Origin: Hyphomicrobium sp.
GTDB lineage: Bacteria; Pseudomonadota; Alphaproteobacteria; Rhizobiales; Hyphomicrobiaceae
DNA length: 64,000 nucleotides
Direction of reading: 5' to 3'
Assembly (NCBI GenBank): GCA_017512425.1
Contig: JAFWGI010000016.1
Location: 434,001 to 498,000 of the forward strand
This document shows positions 50,250-59,416 of the stretch, piece by piece (position 1 is the stretch's first letter; each line of letters begins with the position of its first letter). The position numbers were made by a program, and so were the translations under genes. The notes below the pieces were generated by a model. That model was not told the DNA's origin. It saw only the letters and a program-made list of their open reading frames with translations, and made no database searches.

Positions 50250-50439
50250 CAGCGCGCGCATACCTGCGGCGGCGAGAATCGCGCTGTCTACTGCTGCCAA
50301 TTGATGAAACTTAACAGCGTCGCGAGCCCAACGGCGGCGCAAAATACCATCGGCTTGGCTTGCATATGACAGACTGAATTCCTAATTCAAAAAATGGGCA
50401 CGCATATTTCGGAGCCGCTTTACTCGGGAGCCAAATGCC

Positions 50440-50727
50440 ATGATGCCAAATGTACGGCGGACGCTGCGATCTTCAGCGATAATTGCTCTCGCCATCACCT
50501 CTTTTGCGCCGGTTGCCGTTGCCGCAAATTTGAAATCGGCCACCGTCACCGCGTGCAGTACGAACGGCCGGCACGGCTGTTACACCGCGCCTGTCCGCCA
50601 GACTCCACTCGGTCCCCAGATGCGTCTCAAGCACGGCACCTGGATCTGGTGCGAAGGCGATTGCCGCGACACGCTGCGCCGCGCGACGATTGACTTTTGG
50701 GACGATCAGCGCGACCGCGGCCGCTGA
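50440..50727 (+). CDS. Small exported Cys-containing protein, 95 aa
   Basis: Signal peptide (RRTLRSSAIIALAITSFAPVAVAA), then about 70 residues with four Cys: ACSTNGRHGCYT and IWCEGDCRDTL, likely two disulfides. ATG at 50440 and 50443 are both in frame; GGGAG precedes them. Followed by a hairpin whose poly-A side is proximal. No family is recognised; periplasmic. Confidence 0.6.
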   Translation: MMPNVRRTLRSSAIIALAITSFAPVAVAANLKSATVTACSTNGRHGCYTAPVRQTPLGPQMRLKHGTWIWCEGDCRDTLRRATIDFWDDQRDRGR

Positions 50728-51057
50728 ACAAATTCGCTGACAAAAAAAAGCGCGGCGGCTCTGGATACAGGGCCGCCGCGCCAAATGCGTTCGCGATAGC
50801 AGTGCGTCGACGTATTCGTCCGTGAACGGGCCGATGACAAACTGCTAACAGCATCAATGCGAAACTTGCCGCAACCGGATCGTACCGGCCTGATTTTTCG
50901 ATCACGACGTCGGCGTAAATCGTCACTGACGGCCGCAAGCTGCTGCGCTTTTTTGTTAAAGCCAATTCCGCTCGCGATGAAAAATGCCGATCAAATTGCA
51001 CAAACTTTATTGGCCCGCCGCTTGCGAATTGAACAATGATCCGTCCATGTTGGCCGC
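50728..51057. other. Non-coding gap, 330 bases, with an orphan hairpin
   Basis: Between the small exported gene and pip. It contains the hairpin at 50750-50781 and, near 50945-50965, a T-rich tract (cttttttgttaaag). The promoter of pip must lie here. No gene is convincing; minus-strand open frames run through the hairpin and are rejected. Confidence 0.5.
50742..50781 (-). terminator. Hairpin terminator, best in the minus direction
   Basis: A 10-bp stem GCGCGGCGGC / GCCGCCGCGC with a central TCTGGATACAGG part; the eight-A run lies on the left, giving a U-run only for minus-strand RNA. No minus-strand gene precedes it, so either it ends an unannotated minus RNA or acts weakly on the plus strand. 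Confidence 0.55.
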
Positions 51058-52011
51058 ATGACACAGATGCCACCCGACGTAGAGCCCCTCCGCCCGTTTG
51101 ACGCCCGCATGATCAAGGTCAGCGATCGGCATTGGATCTATGTTGAGGAGATCGGCACGCGCGGTGGACGGCCGATCGTGTTCCTACATGGCGGACCCGG
51201 CAGCGGCGCGCAGCTTGCCCATCGTACACTTTTCGATCCGGCGCGCGACCACGCATTTCTGTTTGATCAGCGCGGCGCCGGACGAAGTCATCCGTATTTG
51301 GAAACCGAGGACAACACGACGCAAAATCTCGTCGCCGATATCGAGGCGCTGCGCTCTCACTTTGGCGTCGAAAAATGGCTCGTCGTCGGTGGGTCCTGGG
51401 GATCAACGTTAGCGCTTGCCTATGCCGAGGCATATCCCGCGCGGGTGAGCGGTCTGGTGTTGCGGGCTATTTTTCTCGGGACGAGCAGCGAAGTTCAGTG
51501 GGCCTTCGTCGATGGACCGAAGACGTTTCGCCCCGAAGCGTTCGCAGCGTTTCGCGATTGGTTGCCGGCACGCGAACGTCGCGATCCGCTTGCGGCTTAT
51601 GTTCGCCGCCTAACCGATGTCGCAGCGCCGGATCGTGCCGAAGCGGCGCACGTTTGGAATGCCTACGAGCGCATTCTCTCGGAGATCAACCCGGTCACGT
51701 CAACGATACCGAAAAGCTTTTCAAAAGATGCCCGCGTGCCGCCGACGCCGATCATCGAAGCGCACTACCTCGCGAATGATTTCTTTTTGGAACCGGGACA
51801 ATTGCTCGCCAATGCGGATCGGCTCGCCGGCATTCCAGGCGCGATCATACAAGGTCGCTACGACTTGCTGTGCCCGCCGGCAAATGCCTATGCGCTGGCG
51901 GCCGCGTGGCCGGGCTCGCAGTTGCAAATCATAGACACCGCCGGTCACGCAATGACCGAACCAGGCGTCCTGGATGCGATGAGCGCCGCAATCACCGATC
52001 TTCAAAAATGA
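51058..52011 (+). CDS. pip: Proline iminopeptidase
   Basis: Removes N-terminal proline from peptides; cytoplasmic alpha/beta hydrolase of 317 residues. Motifs: HGGPGSGAQ oxyanion element, DQRGAGRSHP, the nucleophile GGSWGSTLALAYAEAYP, and DTAGHAMTEP with catalytic His. The family-typical inserted cap domain lies between the Ser and Asp regions. The ATG at 51058 is the family start. Monocistronic. Confidence 0.93.
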   Translation: MTQMPPDVEPLRPFDARMIKVSDRHWIYVEEIGTRGGRPIVFLHGGPGSGAQLAHRTLFDPARDHAFLFDQRGAGRSHPYLETEDNTTQNLVADIEALRSHFGVEKWLVVGGSWGSTLALAYAEAYPARVSGLVLRAIFLGTSSEVQWAFVDGPKTFRPEAFAAFRDWLPARERRDPLAAYVRRLTDVAAPDRAEAAHVWNAYERILSEINPVTSTIPKSFSKDARVPPTPIIEAHYLANDFFLEPGQLLANADRLAGIPGAIIQGRYDLLCPPANAYALAAAWPGSQLQIIDTAGHAMTEPGVLDAMSAAITDLQK

Positions 52012-52026
52012 TCGCGGCGCGCGTTA

Positions 52027-52329
52027 TCAGTCGAGCTTGCAAAGCGTTGCCGAGCCGCGGCAGGACCAGCCGATGCCGGCCGCTTCGCACTTATAAGCGC
52101 GCGGACCGAACGAATAGCCGGGTGTGCCGTTGCCCGTGACCCAGGTGCCGTAGATGCCCCAATCGACCGCCTGCAACAACGCGGCATCGACCTGGAATTT
52201 TGCCAGACCTTCGGTCAGCGCATTGCCCTCCGCGGCCTTTTTGAAGCACGATTTGGCTTCCGCCGGCGCAGCATAGACGGCGGCCGTCGCCGCGACCGCT
52301 GCCAACATCGCTATCCGGGCTACTTTCAT
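52027..52329 (-). CDS. Small exported protein, 100 aa
   Basis: Signal peptide (RIAMLAAVAATAAVYAAPAEA) and a mature 75-residue domain with four Cys (KSCFKK, YKCEAA, WSCRGS, TLCKLD), probably forming two disulfides. The Gly/Tyr/Trp-rich middle (WGIYGTWVTGNGTPGYSFG) is unusual. No family is recognised. It converges on pip with 15 bases between. Confidence 0.65.
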   Translation of the reverse strand: MKVARIAMLAAVAATAAVYAAPAEAKSCFKKAAEGNALTEGLAKFQVDAALLQAVDWGIYGTWVTGNGTPGYSFGPRAYKCEAAGIGWSCRGSATLCKLD

Positions 52330-52499
52330 GACAACACCTCAATCCGCAATATGTTGATCCGTGAGGCCTCGTATGCCGAGTCGTAGCATCGCGCCAATCG
52401 AATTGTCATGCCCCGTCGATTATGTCCGGGAAGGACTTAATCCTGGCTCAAAACAGGGCAACCTTGACCAATAAACGCGCAATCGGGAGCATGAGCGCC

Positions 52500-53012
52500 A
52501 TGGCAAAATCATCGACGCCGAAGGCAACCAAAAAGCCCGCGCCGAAATCGGCAGCATCATCCGGACCGGAGAATGCCCATACCGTCTTGCCGCATCTCGT
52601 TTGCGCGGGCGCAGCCAAAGCGATCGCGTTTTATACGAAGGCCTTTGGCGCCAAAGAGACGTTCCGGCTGGATCGCGCAGACGGCAAGGTCATGCATGCC
52701 TGCATCGTGATTGGCAGCTCACCGATCTTCCTGGTCGACGAATATCCCGAATGGCATTTGCTCGGACCGCTCGCGCGCAATGGCACGTCAGTGACGCTGC
52801 ATCTCACCGTACCCGATGCCGATGCGGCGGCCGCGAAAGCCGTCGCTGCCGGCGCGACATTAACGATGCCGGTCGACGACATGTTCTGGGGAGATCGCTA
52901 CGGAGTTGTGACCGATCCATTCGGACATCGCTGGTCCATTGCGCACAAAATCAAGACGATGACGCCCGGCGAAATTGCCGACGCCATGAGGAAAGAAGAG
53001 GATAGCTGGTAG
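52500..53012 (+). CDS. VOC family protein (PhnB-like)
   Basis: A 170-residue glyoxalase/bleomycin-resistance fold protein. After a Lys/Ala/Pro-rich leader (about 25 residues) the fold has HTVLPHLVCAGAAKAIAFYT, ETFRLDRADGKVMHACIVIG, VTLHLTVPDADAAAAKAVAAG and FWGDRYGVVTDPFGHRWSIAH. The PhnB-like arrangement (xxDPFGxxW) is clear. The ligand and activity are unknown. ATG at 52491 is an alternative start; the GGGAG is better spaced for 52500. Confidence 0.85.
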   Translation: MAKSSTPKATKKPAPKSAASSGPENAHTVLPHLVCAGAAKAIAFYTKAFGAKETFRLDRADGKVMHACIVIGSSPIFLVDEYPEWHLLGPLARNGTSVTLHLTVPDADAAAAKAVAAGATLTMPVDDMFWGDRYGVVTDPFGHRWSIAHKIKTMTPGEIADAMRKEEDSW

Positions 53013-53035
53013 CGCGAAGCGCCGCGTACTCCAGG

Positions 53036-53509
53036 CTAGCTCTTCGGCAAAACGACGAGCTCGCTCGTCATCGTTGGCCCGTGCGTCGCGCAGATGATGC
53101 GGAACACGCCCGCCTTGTCGGCCTTGAACGAAACGTTATGCACGTCTCCGCGCTTGAGCGTGAAGGCCTGATCGTAGCCTTCGATCGTCGTTGGATGGCT
53201 CGCGCCATTGATGCCGACAAACTGCAAAGTCACGTCATCGCCCTGATTGACCGTGATCTGCTGCGCCGACCAGAGATAGGCTGCGATCTCCCACCGGCCT
53301 TCGGCGTTTGGTTCTTTCAGAATGAGACCGCCGCCTTCGGGCAACGGCGTCTTTGGAAAGGCTTCCTTCTCGACCTGCGCGCCGCCTTTCGGTTCGATGG
53401 CAGCAACCGTGAAAATGCGGCTCGTCGTTTGAGCAGCAATCGCGGACGTCGCAACAAAGCCCGCGGCCACTGCCGCCGATACGATCATCAAGTCCTTGAA
53501 TGCTGACAT
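53036..53509 (-). CDS. Exported cupredoxin-like protein
   Basis: A 157-residue precursor with signal peptide (LMIVSAAVAAGFVATSAIAA). The fold matches a blue-copper-type domain: VNQGDDVTLQFVGINGASHP (His ligand), KRGDVHNVSFKADKAGVF and RIICATHGPTM, with Cys, His and Met in the order of a type 1 copper loop. Candidate electron carrier. The ATG at 53509 gives the signal peptide; the frame upstream is open but not homologous. Confidence 0.8.
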   Translation of the reverse strand: MSAFKDLMIVSAAVAAGFVATSAIAAQTTSRIFTVAAIEPKGGAQVEKEAFPKTPLPEGGGLILKEPNAEGRWEIAAYLWSAQQITVNQGDDVTLQFVGINGASHPTTIEGYDQAFTLKRGDVHNVSFKADKAGVFRIICATHGPTMTSELVVLPKS

Positions 53510-53810
53510 GCTCGCTCCTGTAAATTCCGATCCGTGCTTGTCATCGTTCCGCGTCCTGCGGTCACAGTCGATAGGGGATTTCACTGATTTCCTTGACTTA
53601 AACCGCGAACGCACCCATACACCCGTCATTGCTCTTCTATGGCGCTCGGGTCCTCGTGCCACATCAAGCGTTGCTAACCAACGCGCTCGACCCTGCATTC
53701 AAGACCAATCCGACCAAAAATAGGCCACCCCCGCAAGCGCCGGTGTGGGCCATGGGACGAGAACTCCGAGCCAGTGAGCCGGTCTCGAAGCCCTTGGGAA
53801 ACTTTTTACT
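53510..53810. other. Non-coding gap, 301 bases, leader of the DEAD-box gene
   Basis: Between the cupredoxin gene and the helicase gene. It includes a GC-rich imperfect hairpin near 53720-53760 (GGCCAC ... GTGTGGGCC) in the likely 5' leader of the helicase. No coding frame is convincing. Confidence 0.45.
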
Positions 53811-55910
53811 TTGACATCTCCGACATTCGAGACCTTCGGCTTTGCCGAACCTCTCGCTCGTGCCCTGACGCAAGTTGGGTACACCACGCCGACACCGATT
53901 CAGGTGCAGGCGCTTCCGCCGCAGCTTGAAGGCCGCGATCTCCTTGGCTTGGCTGAAACCGGCTCGGGCAAGACGGCGACGTTCGTGCTGCCGCTGCTGC
54001 AGGACATTGCCAAGAACCCTGTCGAACTCGGCTGGAAGCAGGTTCACACGATGATCCTCGCGCCGACGCGCGAACTCGCAGTTCAGATCGATCAGGAAGT
54101 CGCGTCGCTCTCGCGCAACATGAATATCCGCCGTGCCGTCATTCTCGGCGGCGTCAGCAAGGGTCCGCAGATCAACGCATTGAAGCGTGGCGTCCATGTC
54201 TGCGTCGCAACGCCGGGCCGCTTGCTCGATCACGTCAATATGCGCTCGTGCGATCTCTCGGGCGTCCACACGCTCGTACTCGACGAAGCCGACCGCATGT
54301 TCGACATGGGCTTCATCCGCGACATCAATAAGATCGTATCGCTGATCCCGATGAAGCGCCGCACGGCGCTGTTCTCAGCAACGATGCCACCGGAAATCAA
54401 GAAGTTCGCCTACGAAATTCTGCAAGACCCATTCCGCGTCGATCTCTCGACAAAGACGATGGTTGTCGATCGCATCGATCAGAAGGTGATGATCGTGCGA
54501 TCGGCTGAAAAGCAGAGCCGTTTGCACACCATTCTTGCCGATCCAGCCTGCGAACGCGTCATCGTCTTCACGCGCACCAAGCGTGGCGCAGACCGTGTCG
54601 CCGAACGTCTTGGCATGGCCGGTATCAACGCCGCCGCGTTCCACGGAAACAAAGCGCAGAACGCACGTCAGCGTGCCTTGAACGATTTCATGGCTGGCCA
54701 TACGCGCGTGCTGGTCGCGACCGACATCGCGGCGCGCGGCATCGACGTCAACAATATCACGCACGTCATCAACTTCGACATGCCGCTTGACCCCGAGACT
54801 TACGTGCACCGCGTTGGCCGTACCGCCCGCAAAGGCACCAGCGGCGTCGCGATCTCACTTTGTGATCCGTCCGAAAAGGCGGAAATCAAAGCTATCGAAA
54901 AGATGATGAAGCAGACGATCGAAGTCATCGGTGATGTTGGCGGCGAACACGTTCCGATGCCGGAGCGCCGTCCCCATCATACGCACGACGCGCCACGCCG
55001 CGAAGGCGCGCATCGCAAGGGTCCGTCGCAGCCGCGCTCACGCGCGCCGCGTGAAGGTGGGCGCTTCGATGAACAGCGTCGCGACGTCCACGCAGGCCGT
55101 GGCGACAGCGATCGCGGCCCACGCCGGTCGTTTGGCCGCCCGGACGACGCACACGCGCCGCGTACGGTCGAATCCGGCGGCTTTAATCCGGCGGCCCAGT
55201 TTGACCGCCCCGCACGCGGCGAGCGTCACGCACATCCGGAACGCAATCGCGACGAACGCGGCTTCCGCGGCGATCGTCCGGCACGCTCATTCGACAAGCC
55301 ACGCGACTTCAAACCCCGCGACGGCGGTTTCCGCCCACGCGATGGCGAACGCAACGAACGTCCTCGCGGCGAAGGCCGCAATCGCGATGCTGGCGAAGGC
55401 CGTCCGTTTGAAGCACGCGGACCGAAGCCTGAGTGGAAACGTGATGGCGACAAGCCGCGCGGCGGCCGCCCGCGCTTTGATGGCCCACGCAGCGACAAGC
55501 CGCGTCACGAAGGTGGTCGCCATGAAGGTGTGCGTGCCGAACGTCACCACGGCGAACGTCAACACGGTGATCGTGCAGAGCGCGCGCATTCAGAAGCACG
55601 CGGTCCGCGCCCCGAATGGAAGCGTGACGGCGATGCGCCACGCGGCAATGGCCCCCGTCACGAGGGCGCCCGCCACGAAGGCTCGCGCAACGATGGCCAC
55701 CGTTCCGACAAGCCACGTCACGAAGGCCCACGCTCGGAAGGCGCGCGCACCGATAGCGCACGCTCCGATCGCCCGCATCACGGCAAAGCACGTCATAGCG
55801 ATAGCCAGCATCGCGGCGGCGGTAAGCCCAACGGCGAACGTAATTGGGACGGCCAGAAGCCGCCGAAGTTTCTCGGTCAACGCGGCGGCCGCAACAAGCC
55901 GGCCGCCTAA
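53811..55910 (+). CDS. DEAD-box RNA helicase (RhlE-like) with Arg/His-rich tail
   Basis: ATP-dependent RNA unwinding enzyme of 699 residues. The core (residues 1-375) has TPTPIQVQALP, LAETGSGKTATFVLP, PTRELAVQI, TPGRLLDHV, DEADRMFDM, SATMPPEIK, ATDIAARGIDVNN and HRVGRTARKG. The tail (about residues 380-699) is a repetitive Arg/Gly/His/Asp low-complexity region, with two near-repeats EARGPKPEWKRDGDKPRG and EARGPRPEWKRDGDAPRG, and many RHEG units. TTG is the start. Such tails bind RNA or drive condensates in other helicases. A terminator follows. Confidence 0.92.
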   Translation: MTSPTFETFGFAEPLARALTQVGYTTPTPIQVQALPPQLEGRDLLGLAETGSGKTATFVLPLLQDIAKNPVELGWKQVHTMILAPTRELAVQIDQEVASLSRNMNIRRAVILGGVSKGPQINALKRGVHVCVATPGRLLDHVNMRSCDLSGVHTLVLDEADRMFDMGFIRDINKIVSLIPMKRRTALFSATMPPEIKKFAYEILQDPFRVDLSTKTMVVDRIDQKVMIVRSAEKQSRLHTILADPACERVIVFTRTKRGADRVAERLGMAGINAAAFHGNKAQNARQRALNDFMAGHTRVLVATDIAARGIDVNNITHVINFDMPLDPETYVHRVGRTARKGTSGVAISLCDPSEKAEIKAIEKMMKQTIEVIGDVGGEHVPMPERRPHHTHDAPRREGAHRKGPSQPRSRAPREGGRFDEQRRDVHAGRGDSDRGPRRSFGRPDDAHAPRTVESGGFNPAAQFDRPARGERHAHPERNRDERGFRGDRPARSFDKPRDFKPRDGGFRPRDGERNERPRGEGRNRDAGEGRPFEARGPKPEWKRDGDKPRGGRPRFDGPRSDKPRHEGGRHEGVRAERHHGERQHGDRAERAHSEARGPRPEWKRDGDAPRGNGPRHEGARHEGSRNDGHRSDKPRHEGPRSEGARTDSARSDRPHHGKARHSDSQHRGGGKPNGERNWDGQKPPKFLGQRGGRNKPAA

Positions 55911-55938
55911 TCCAGCACCCTGAAATTTCGAACAAACA

Positions 55939-55969
55939 AAAAGGCCGGGAAGCAAGCTTCCCGGCCTTT
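55939..55969. terminator. Bidirectional terminator
   Basis: A 14-bp perfect stem AAAGGCCGGGAAGC / GCTTCCCGGCCTTT with loop AA, flanked by A and T runs. It lies between the convergent helicase and LTxxQ genes. Confidence 0.85.
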
Positions 55970-56005
55970 CTGACGCGAGCGCACCCGCAGGCGCTCAGCG
56001 CGAAC

Positions 56006-56647
56006 TTAGTTTTTCGGGGCAGGTTCTGCCGGCGGCGCACCTGCATCTTCGTCAGGACCGGCATCGTTCACATCCGGGCCACCGCGGTCGCCGTGGCCGT
56101 GCTTACCGCCGTGACCCCAGCCACCGCCATGCGCCCAGCGCGGACCTTTGTGTCCCGGACCGCCAAACCCCGGCCCAAACTGGCGTGCCAACGGCCGCAA
56201 GACTTCCTTCTGTTCATCCGACAGCGACGCATAGAATGGTGTGAAGGCTGACGAGAACGCTTTCATGCGGTCGGCGCGCTCGGTCATGTTGGCGCTCATC
56301 TTGGCGAGACGCTCGGCCATGTCGGGACGCTTTTTCTCGGCGTTTTCGTCTTTCTTTTCGGCGCGGCGCTCGTCACGCTCCTTTTTCCGCTCTGCCATCT
56401 TGTCCTGACGCGCCTTCATGAACGCGCGTGCCTGATCTTCAAGCGGTGCCCAAAGCTTTTCTTGATCCGGCGTCAATTTGAGCGCGGCCTTGGCCATCGC
56501 AATTTTGCCTTCATCGAGGCGCGTGCGGGTTTCCGGGCTTACGTTGTTCCAGCCGCGATGGTCACCCTGCTTTGCGACGGCGACCGTCACGGGTACTGCA
56601 GCAACGGCTGCGAGCGCAATCCAGGCGCCGCGAGATACTTTCATCAT
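56006..56647 (-). CDS. Spy/CpxP-type LTxxQ-motif periplasmic protein
   Basis: A 213-residue exported protein (signal WIALAAVAAVPVTVAVAK) with LTPDQEKLWAPLEDQARAFM and ASLSDEQKEVLRPLARQFG, the two LTxxQ-type motifs of the Spy/CpxP family of envelope chaperones and stress sensors. The middle is highly charged (AERKKERDERRAEKKDE). The end is Gly/His/Asp-rich (HGGGWGHGGKHGHGDRGG), possibly metal-binding. AAGGAG lies seven bases before the first ATG (56647); a second ATG is adjacent. Confidence 0.8.
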   Translation of the reverse strand: MMKVSRGAWIALAAVAAVPVTVAVAKQGDHRGWNNVSPETRTRLDEGKIAMAKAALKLTPDQEKLWAPLEDQARAFMKARQDKMAERKKERDERRAEKKDENAEKKRPDMAERLAKMSANMTERADRMKAFSSAFTPFYASLSDEQKEVLRPLARQFGPGFGGPGHKGPRWAHGGGWGHGGKHGHGDRGGPDVNDAGPDEDAGAPPAEPAPKN

Positions 56648-56975
56648 TCGAGTTCTCCTTAATAGCCGGGCCACGCGGCGGCGCGGGGGGAGCGTCTGCC
56701 GTGGCCTTCGCAGAGAAGAACGACGCCGTGCGCGGCTTCCGTCGCGGCGCATTCGGCAATCCCGAAAAATCTTCAGATGACACCGTCGTGCGCCGCAACA
56801 GGCCCGACGAATGGCCTCCGGGCCACACTCGTGTCTTGAATCAGCAGCCAAAATGATCGCGCGCCTGCAGAAATTTGATGGCGGTCGTGTGGGTGCGCTA
56901 GAAATGCGGGCGGCGGGCGGCATCAGCCACGGCGGCATCGGCAATCGAAGTTATCGTCATTGGAACGGGGCAGGC

Positions 56976-57917
56976 ATGAAACGATCAGTGCTGTGGCGAT
57001 GGGTGGCAGGCGCCGCAATGATCGTACTGGCAGCGGGAAGTGCCTTCGCGGTCACGTCCGACGACGCCGCTAAAAAGGCAGCGATCGCAGCCGCACCGGG
57101 TAAAGCGCAAGATGATGTCTGGCCAAAGCCCGTCACCGAATTCCTTGCAGGCAATTACCTCGAGCGCGCCGACGTCGTGCTGACGCGCCGTTCCGGCGAT
57201 CTCGCATCGACGATCATTCGGTGGGCAACGAACTCGGCGTTCTCGCACGCGGCGATGGTCTATACCGGCGCGCAGTTCGACCAGGGCATTTCAGGCACAT
57301 TCGTCATCGAAGCCGGAACCAGCGGCGTCGACCTGACGAAGCTGAGCGACTACGCCGAAAACAAAAGCACGTTCGTCGCGATCCGGCGTTTCAATCGCGA
57401 GTGGTTCAATGCCGCCCGGCAGTCACGCGTCCGCGGCGTGCTGCTCGACAAAATCAAAGACACTTACGATTACTGGACGATCTGGCGGATCGCACGGAAC
57501 TTGTGGTTCGGGGTGCAATCGAAAATCAGCACAAAGGAAAAGGCCGTCGAAGCCTATCATGACCGCGATTGGGAGCCGCCGAACGAATACATCTGCTCAG
57601 GCCTCGTCCAGATCGGCTTTGTGCAAGCGACGATCGAAGCGATCAAACGCGGCGAACTTTCGCCTGAAGTCTTGCGCGAGGTCGTATTCACGAAAAGCGC
57701 GGAAAGCCGCTTGCCGCAACCTGGCGACTGGAAGCTGCTTGGCGATGACGCGCGCGCAACCGCCGCGCTGTTTCAGGACGTCCTGAACGACGAGCTCTAC
57801 GCGATCACGCCGGAAGACTTGGCGCAAACCGAGAAGCTTCAGTGGCTGTACTTGATAAAGGACGGGGTCGTGCACAAAGTCACGAGCTACGCCGACGTGT
57901 TGGCGCTTGTGAATTGA
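56976..57917 (+). CDS. Exported permuted NlpC/P60 (YiiX-like) cysteine peptidase
   Basis: A 313-residue precursor with signal peptide (VAGAAMIVLAAGSAFA). The circularly permuted papain-like fold of the YiiX/YebB group is seen: His91 in SAFSHAAMVYTG and Cys207 in PPNEYICSGLVQIGF. RADVVLTRRSGD starts the domain. Family members are likely peptidoglycan or lipid amidases or acyltransferases; unknown here. The frame upstream of the ATG at 56976 encodes no homologous sequence. Confidence 0.8.
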   Translation: MKRSVLWRWVAGAAMIVLAAGSAFAVTSDDAAKKAAIAAAPGKAQDDVWPKPVTEFLAGNYLERADVVLTRRSGDLASTIIRWATNSAFSHAAMVYTGAQFDQGISGTFVIEAGTSGVDLTKLSDYAENKSTFVAIRRFNREWFNAARQSRVRGVLLDKIKDTYDYWTIWRIARNLWFGVQSKISTKEKAVEAYHDRDWEPPNEYICSGLVQIGFVQATIEAIKRGELSPEVLREVVFTKSAESRLPQPGDWKLLGDDARATAALFQDVLNDELYAITPEDLAQTEKLQWLYLIKDGVVHKVTSYADVLALVN

Positions 57918-57936
57918 GCATCACGACGCACAAACG

Positions 57937-58485
57937 TTAGCGCGCGTCGCTCGGATCTGGCGTTTCAACAGCGCCTTCCGGTTCGACGGGATCGTTTGAC
58001 GGCGTGTCGACGGTTTCGGGAGCGGCTTCCGCGGCGCCTTCGCTCGGCGCATCGGCATGCTCCGGCGTCGCCATCGACGGTACGAATTCTGATTGCGCTG
58101 GCGTATCGGCGCCGGGCGCCGCAGCGGCAGGCGCCGCATCAGAAACAACACCCAACGGGCGGCGGGACGTCGGCTCTGAGGGCTGCGCGTAAACAACGCG
58201 ATCCTGCTTCGGCACGCATCCGGCGACGCAGATCACGAGATCTTCGTTCGGCCGTTTAGCGAGGACTTCACGGACAAAATTTGTTGCGCCCGAGAGCCAG
58301 TGCTCGTCACCGATGCCGTCTTCCGGCACAGTGTGCAAACGCTTGAAGTTTGCTTCAACTTCAGCGGCAGATGTGGGTTTCGTGGACGATGATGGCGCGT
58401 CAGCAACGGCGATCGGGATCAGTGTCCAGCTGATGACGGCTGACACAATAAGGCGACCGGAAACGCGAGCAGATTTACGAAGCAT
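57937..58485 (-). CDS. Exported Ala/Pro/Glu-rich protein, 182 aa
   Basis: Signal peptide (LIVSAVISWTLIPIAVADA), a central compact region (ANFKRLHTVPEDGIGDEHWL, LAKRPNEDLVICVAGCVPKQ with two Cys), and a disordered acidic C-terminal half rich in Ala, Pro and Glu (SDAAPAAAAPGADTPA). No family recognised. Converges on the YiiX-like gene. The ATG at 58485 is preferred over the GTG immediately before it. Confidence 0.6.
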   Translation of the reverse strand: MLRKSARVSGRLIVSAVISWTLIPIAVADAPSSSTKPTSAAEVEANFKRLHTVPEDGIGDEHWLSGATNFVREVLAKRPNEDLVICVAGCVPKQDRVVYAQPSEPTSRRPLGVVSDAAPAAAAPGADTPAQSEFVPSMATPEHADAPSEGAAEAAPETVDTPSNDPVEPEGAVETPDPSDAR

Positions 58486-58845
58486 CACGTACTCTCACAC
58501 GACTAAAACAATATCTCGGACACTGACGCGACATAGTGAACAAACCATTACGTTTATGCGTGTCGATCGAGGAAAATTTGCGCGAACGCCGATGCGGCCG
58601 ACCTTCAGCGCACCTCGTATGGATTTTCAGAGACAATAATTCGGTCGTCGCACACGCTTCCCGCTGCCAGGCGCGGCCACTTAAATCGCGATGCGCTGAT
58701 CGCGGGAAAGCGATTTTCGTGCGCCAGCCGTCATAGAATTCGGTTGCGGGTATATCGGTGATTTTGCGTGGCGCACGCTGACTTGTGACGCATACGCGCC
58801 GAATGACCGTGGCAGCGGCGCTCTCAAGGGCATGCCCATCACTAA
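58486..58845. other. Non-coding gap, 360 bases
   Basis: Between two minus-strand small exported-protein genes. Short plus-strand frames (for example from 58536) are Arg/Cys-rich with no ribosome site and are rejected. No hairpin or known motif was found; the promoter of the 57937-58485 gene should lie near 58490-58560. Confidence 0.45.
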
Positions 58846-59331
58846 CTATTTCGTGTGCCGGAAGACAGCTTCGTCGTCGGTCGTCGCATTTAAAACGCGG
58901 ACGTTGCGATAGTCGGTGCCGGGCGCCGCAAATGGTCGGGTAAGAGCTGCTTGACGTATCGCCTGGGGCGCTGCGGGCGTTGCGGCATCCGGCTCAACGA
59001 GCGGCTTCAGCGCCGCTTGAACCGCCGTTTTCGCACGCGCAGCGGCTTGCGGCTTTGTCGCGTTGGCCGAGGGCTTGGCTACAGCCGGCACTTTTGCCTG
59101 TGGCTCTGGCGTCTCGACGGTCAAACCGTAGTACGCAGCGATGCACGCGTTCGTGCGCTTCATTTTCGGGAGATCGGCGGCCGAGACATAGATGATGCTA
59201 TCTGGGCCGCAAAGATACGCCTCGTCGGCAGAGGCCGGATGCGCAAAGACGCTGATCGCAAGGGCCGACAGTCCGGCGAACAGGAAATGGCTGACGGGCG
59301 AAGCAGCGGCCCGAGCAACGGCAGAATACAT
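58846..59331 (-). CDS. Small exported protein, 161 aa
   Basis: Signal peptide (FLFAGLSALAISVFAHPASADE), then a short N-terminal domain (AYLCGPDSIIYVSAADLPKM, TNACIAAYYGLTV with two Cys). An Ala/Lys/Pro-rich linker follows (AKVPAVAKPSANATKPQAAA), and the C-terminal end is RNVRVLNATTDDEAVFRHTK. No family recognised. The ATG at 59331 begins the signal peptide. Confidence 0.6.
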   Translation of the reverse strand: MYSAVARAAASPVSHFLFAGLSALAISVFAHPASADEAYLCGPDSIIYVSAADLPKMKRTNACIAAYYGLTVETPEPQAKVPAVAKPSANATKPQAAARAKTAVQAALKPLVEPDAATPAAPQAIRQAALTRPFAAPGTDYRNVRVLNATTDDEAVFRHTK

Positions 59332-59416
59332 GACCCAACCTCGACACGACGGAAAGCTCCGATCGTCACGATATGGGACAGGTCTTTACAAACCGTTCAC
59401 CCGATGCGCGGCGCCG

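Noticed and set aside
58536..58736. Plus-strand 66-codon frame in the 58.5-58.8 kb gap
   Set aside because: No ribosome site and Cys/Arg-rich composition typical of non-coding frames here.
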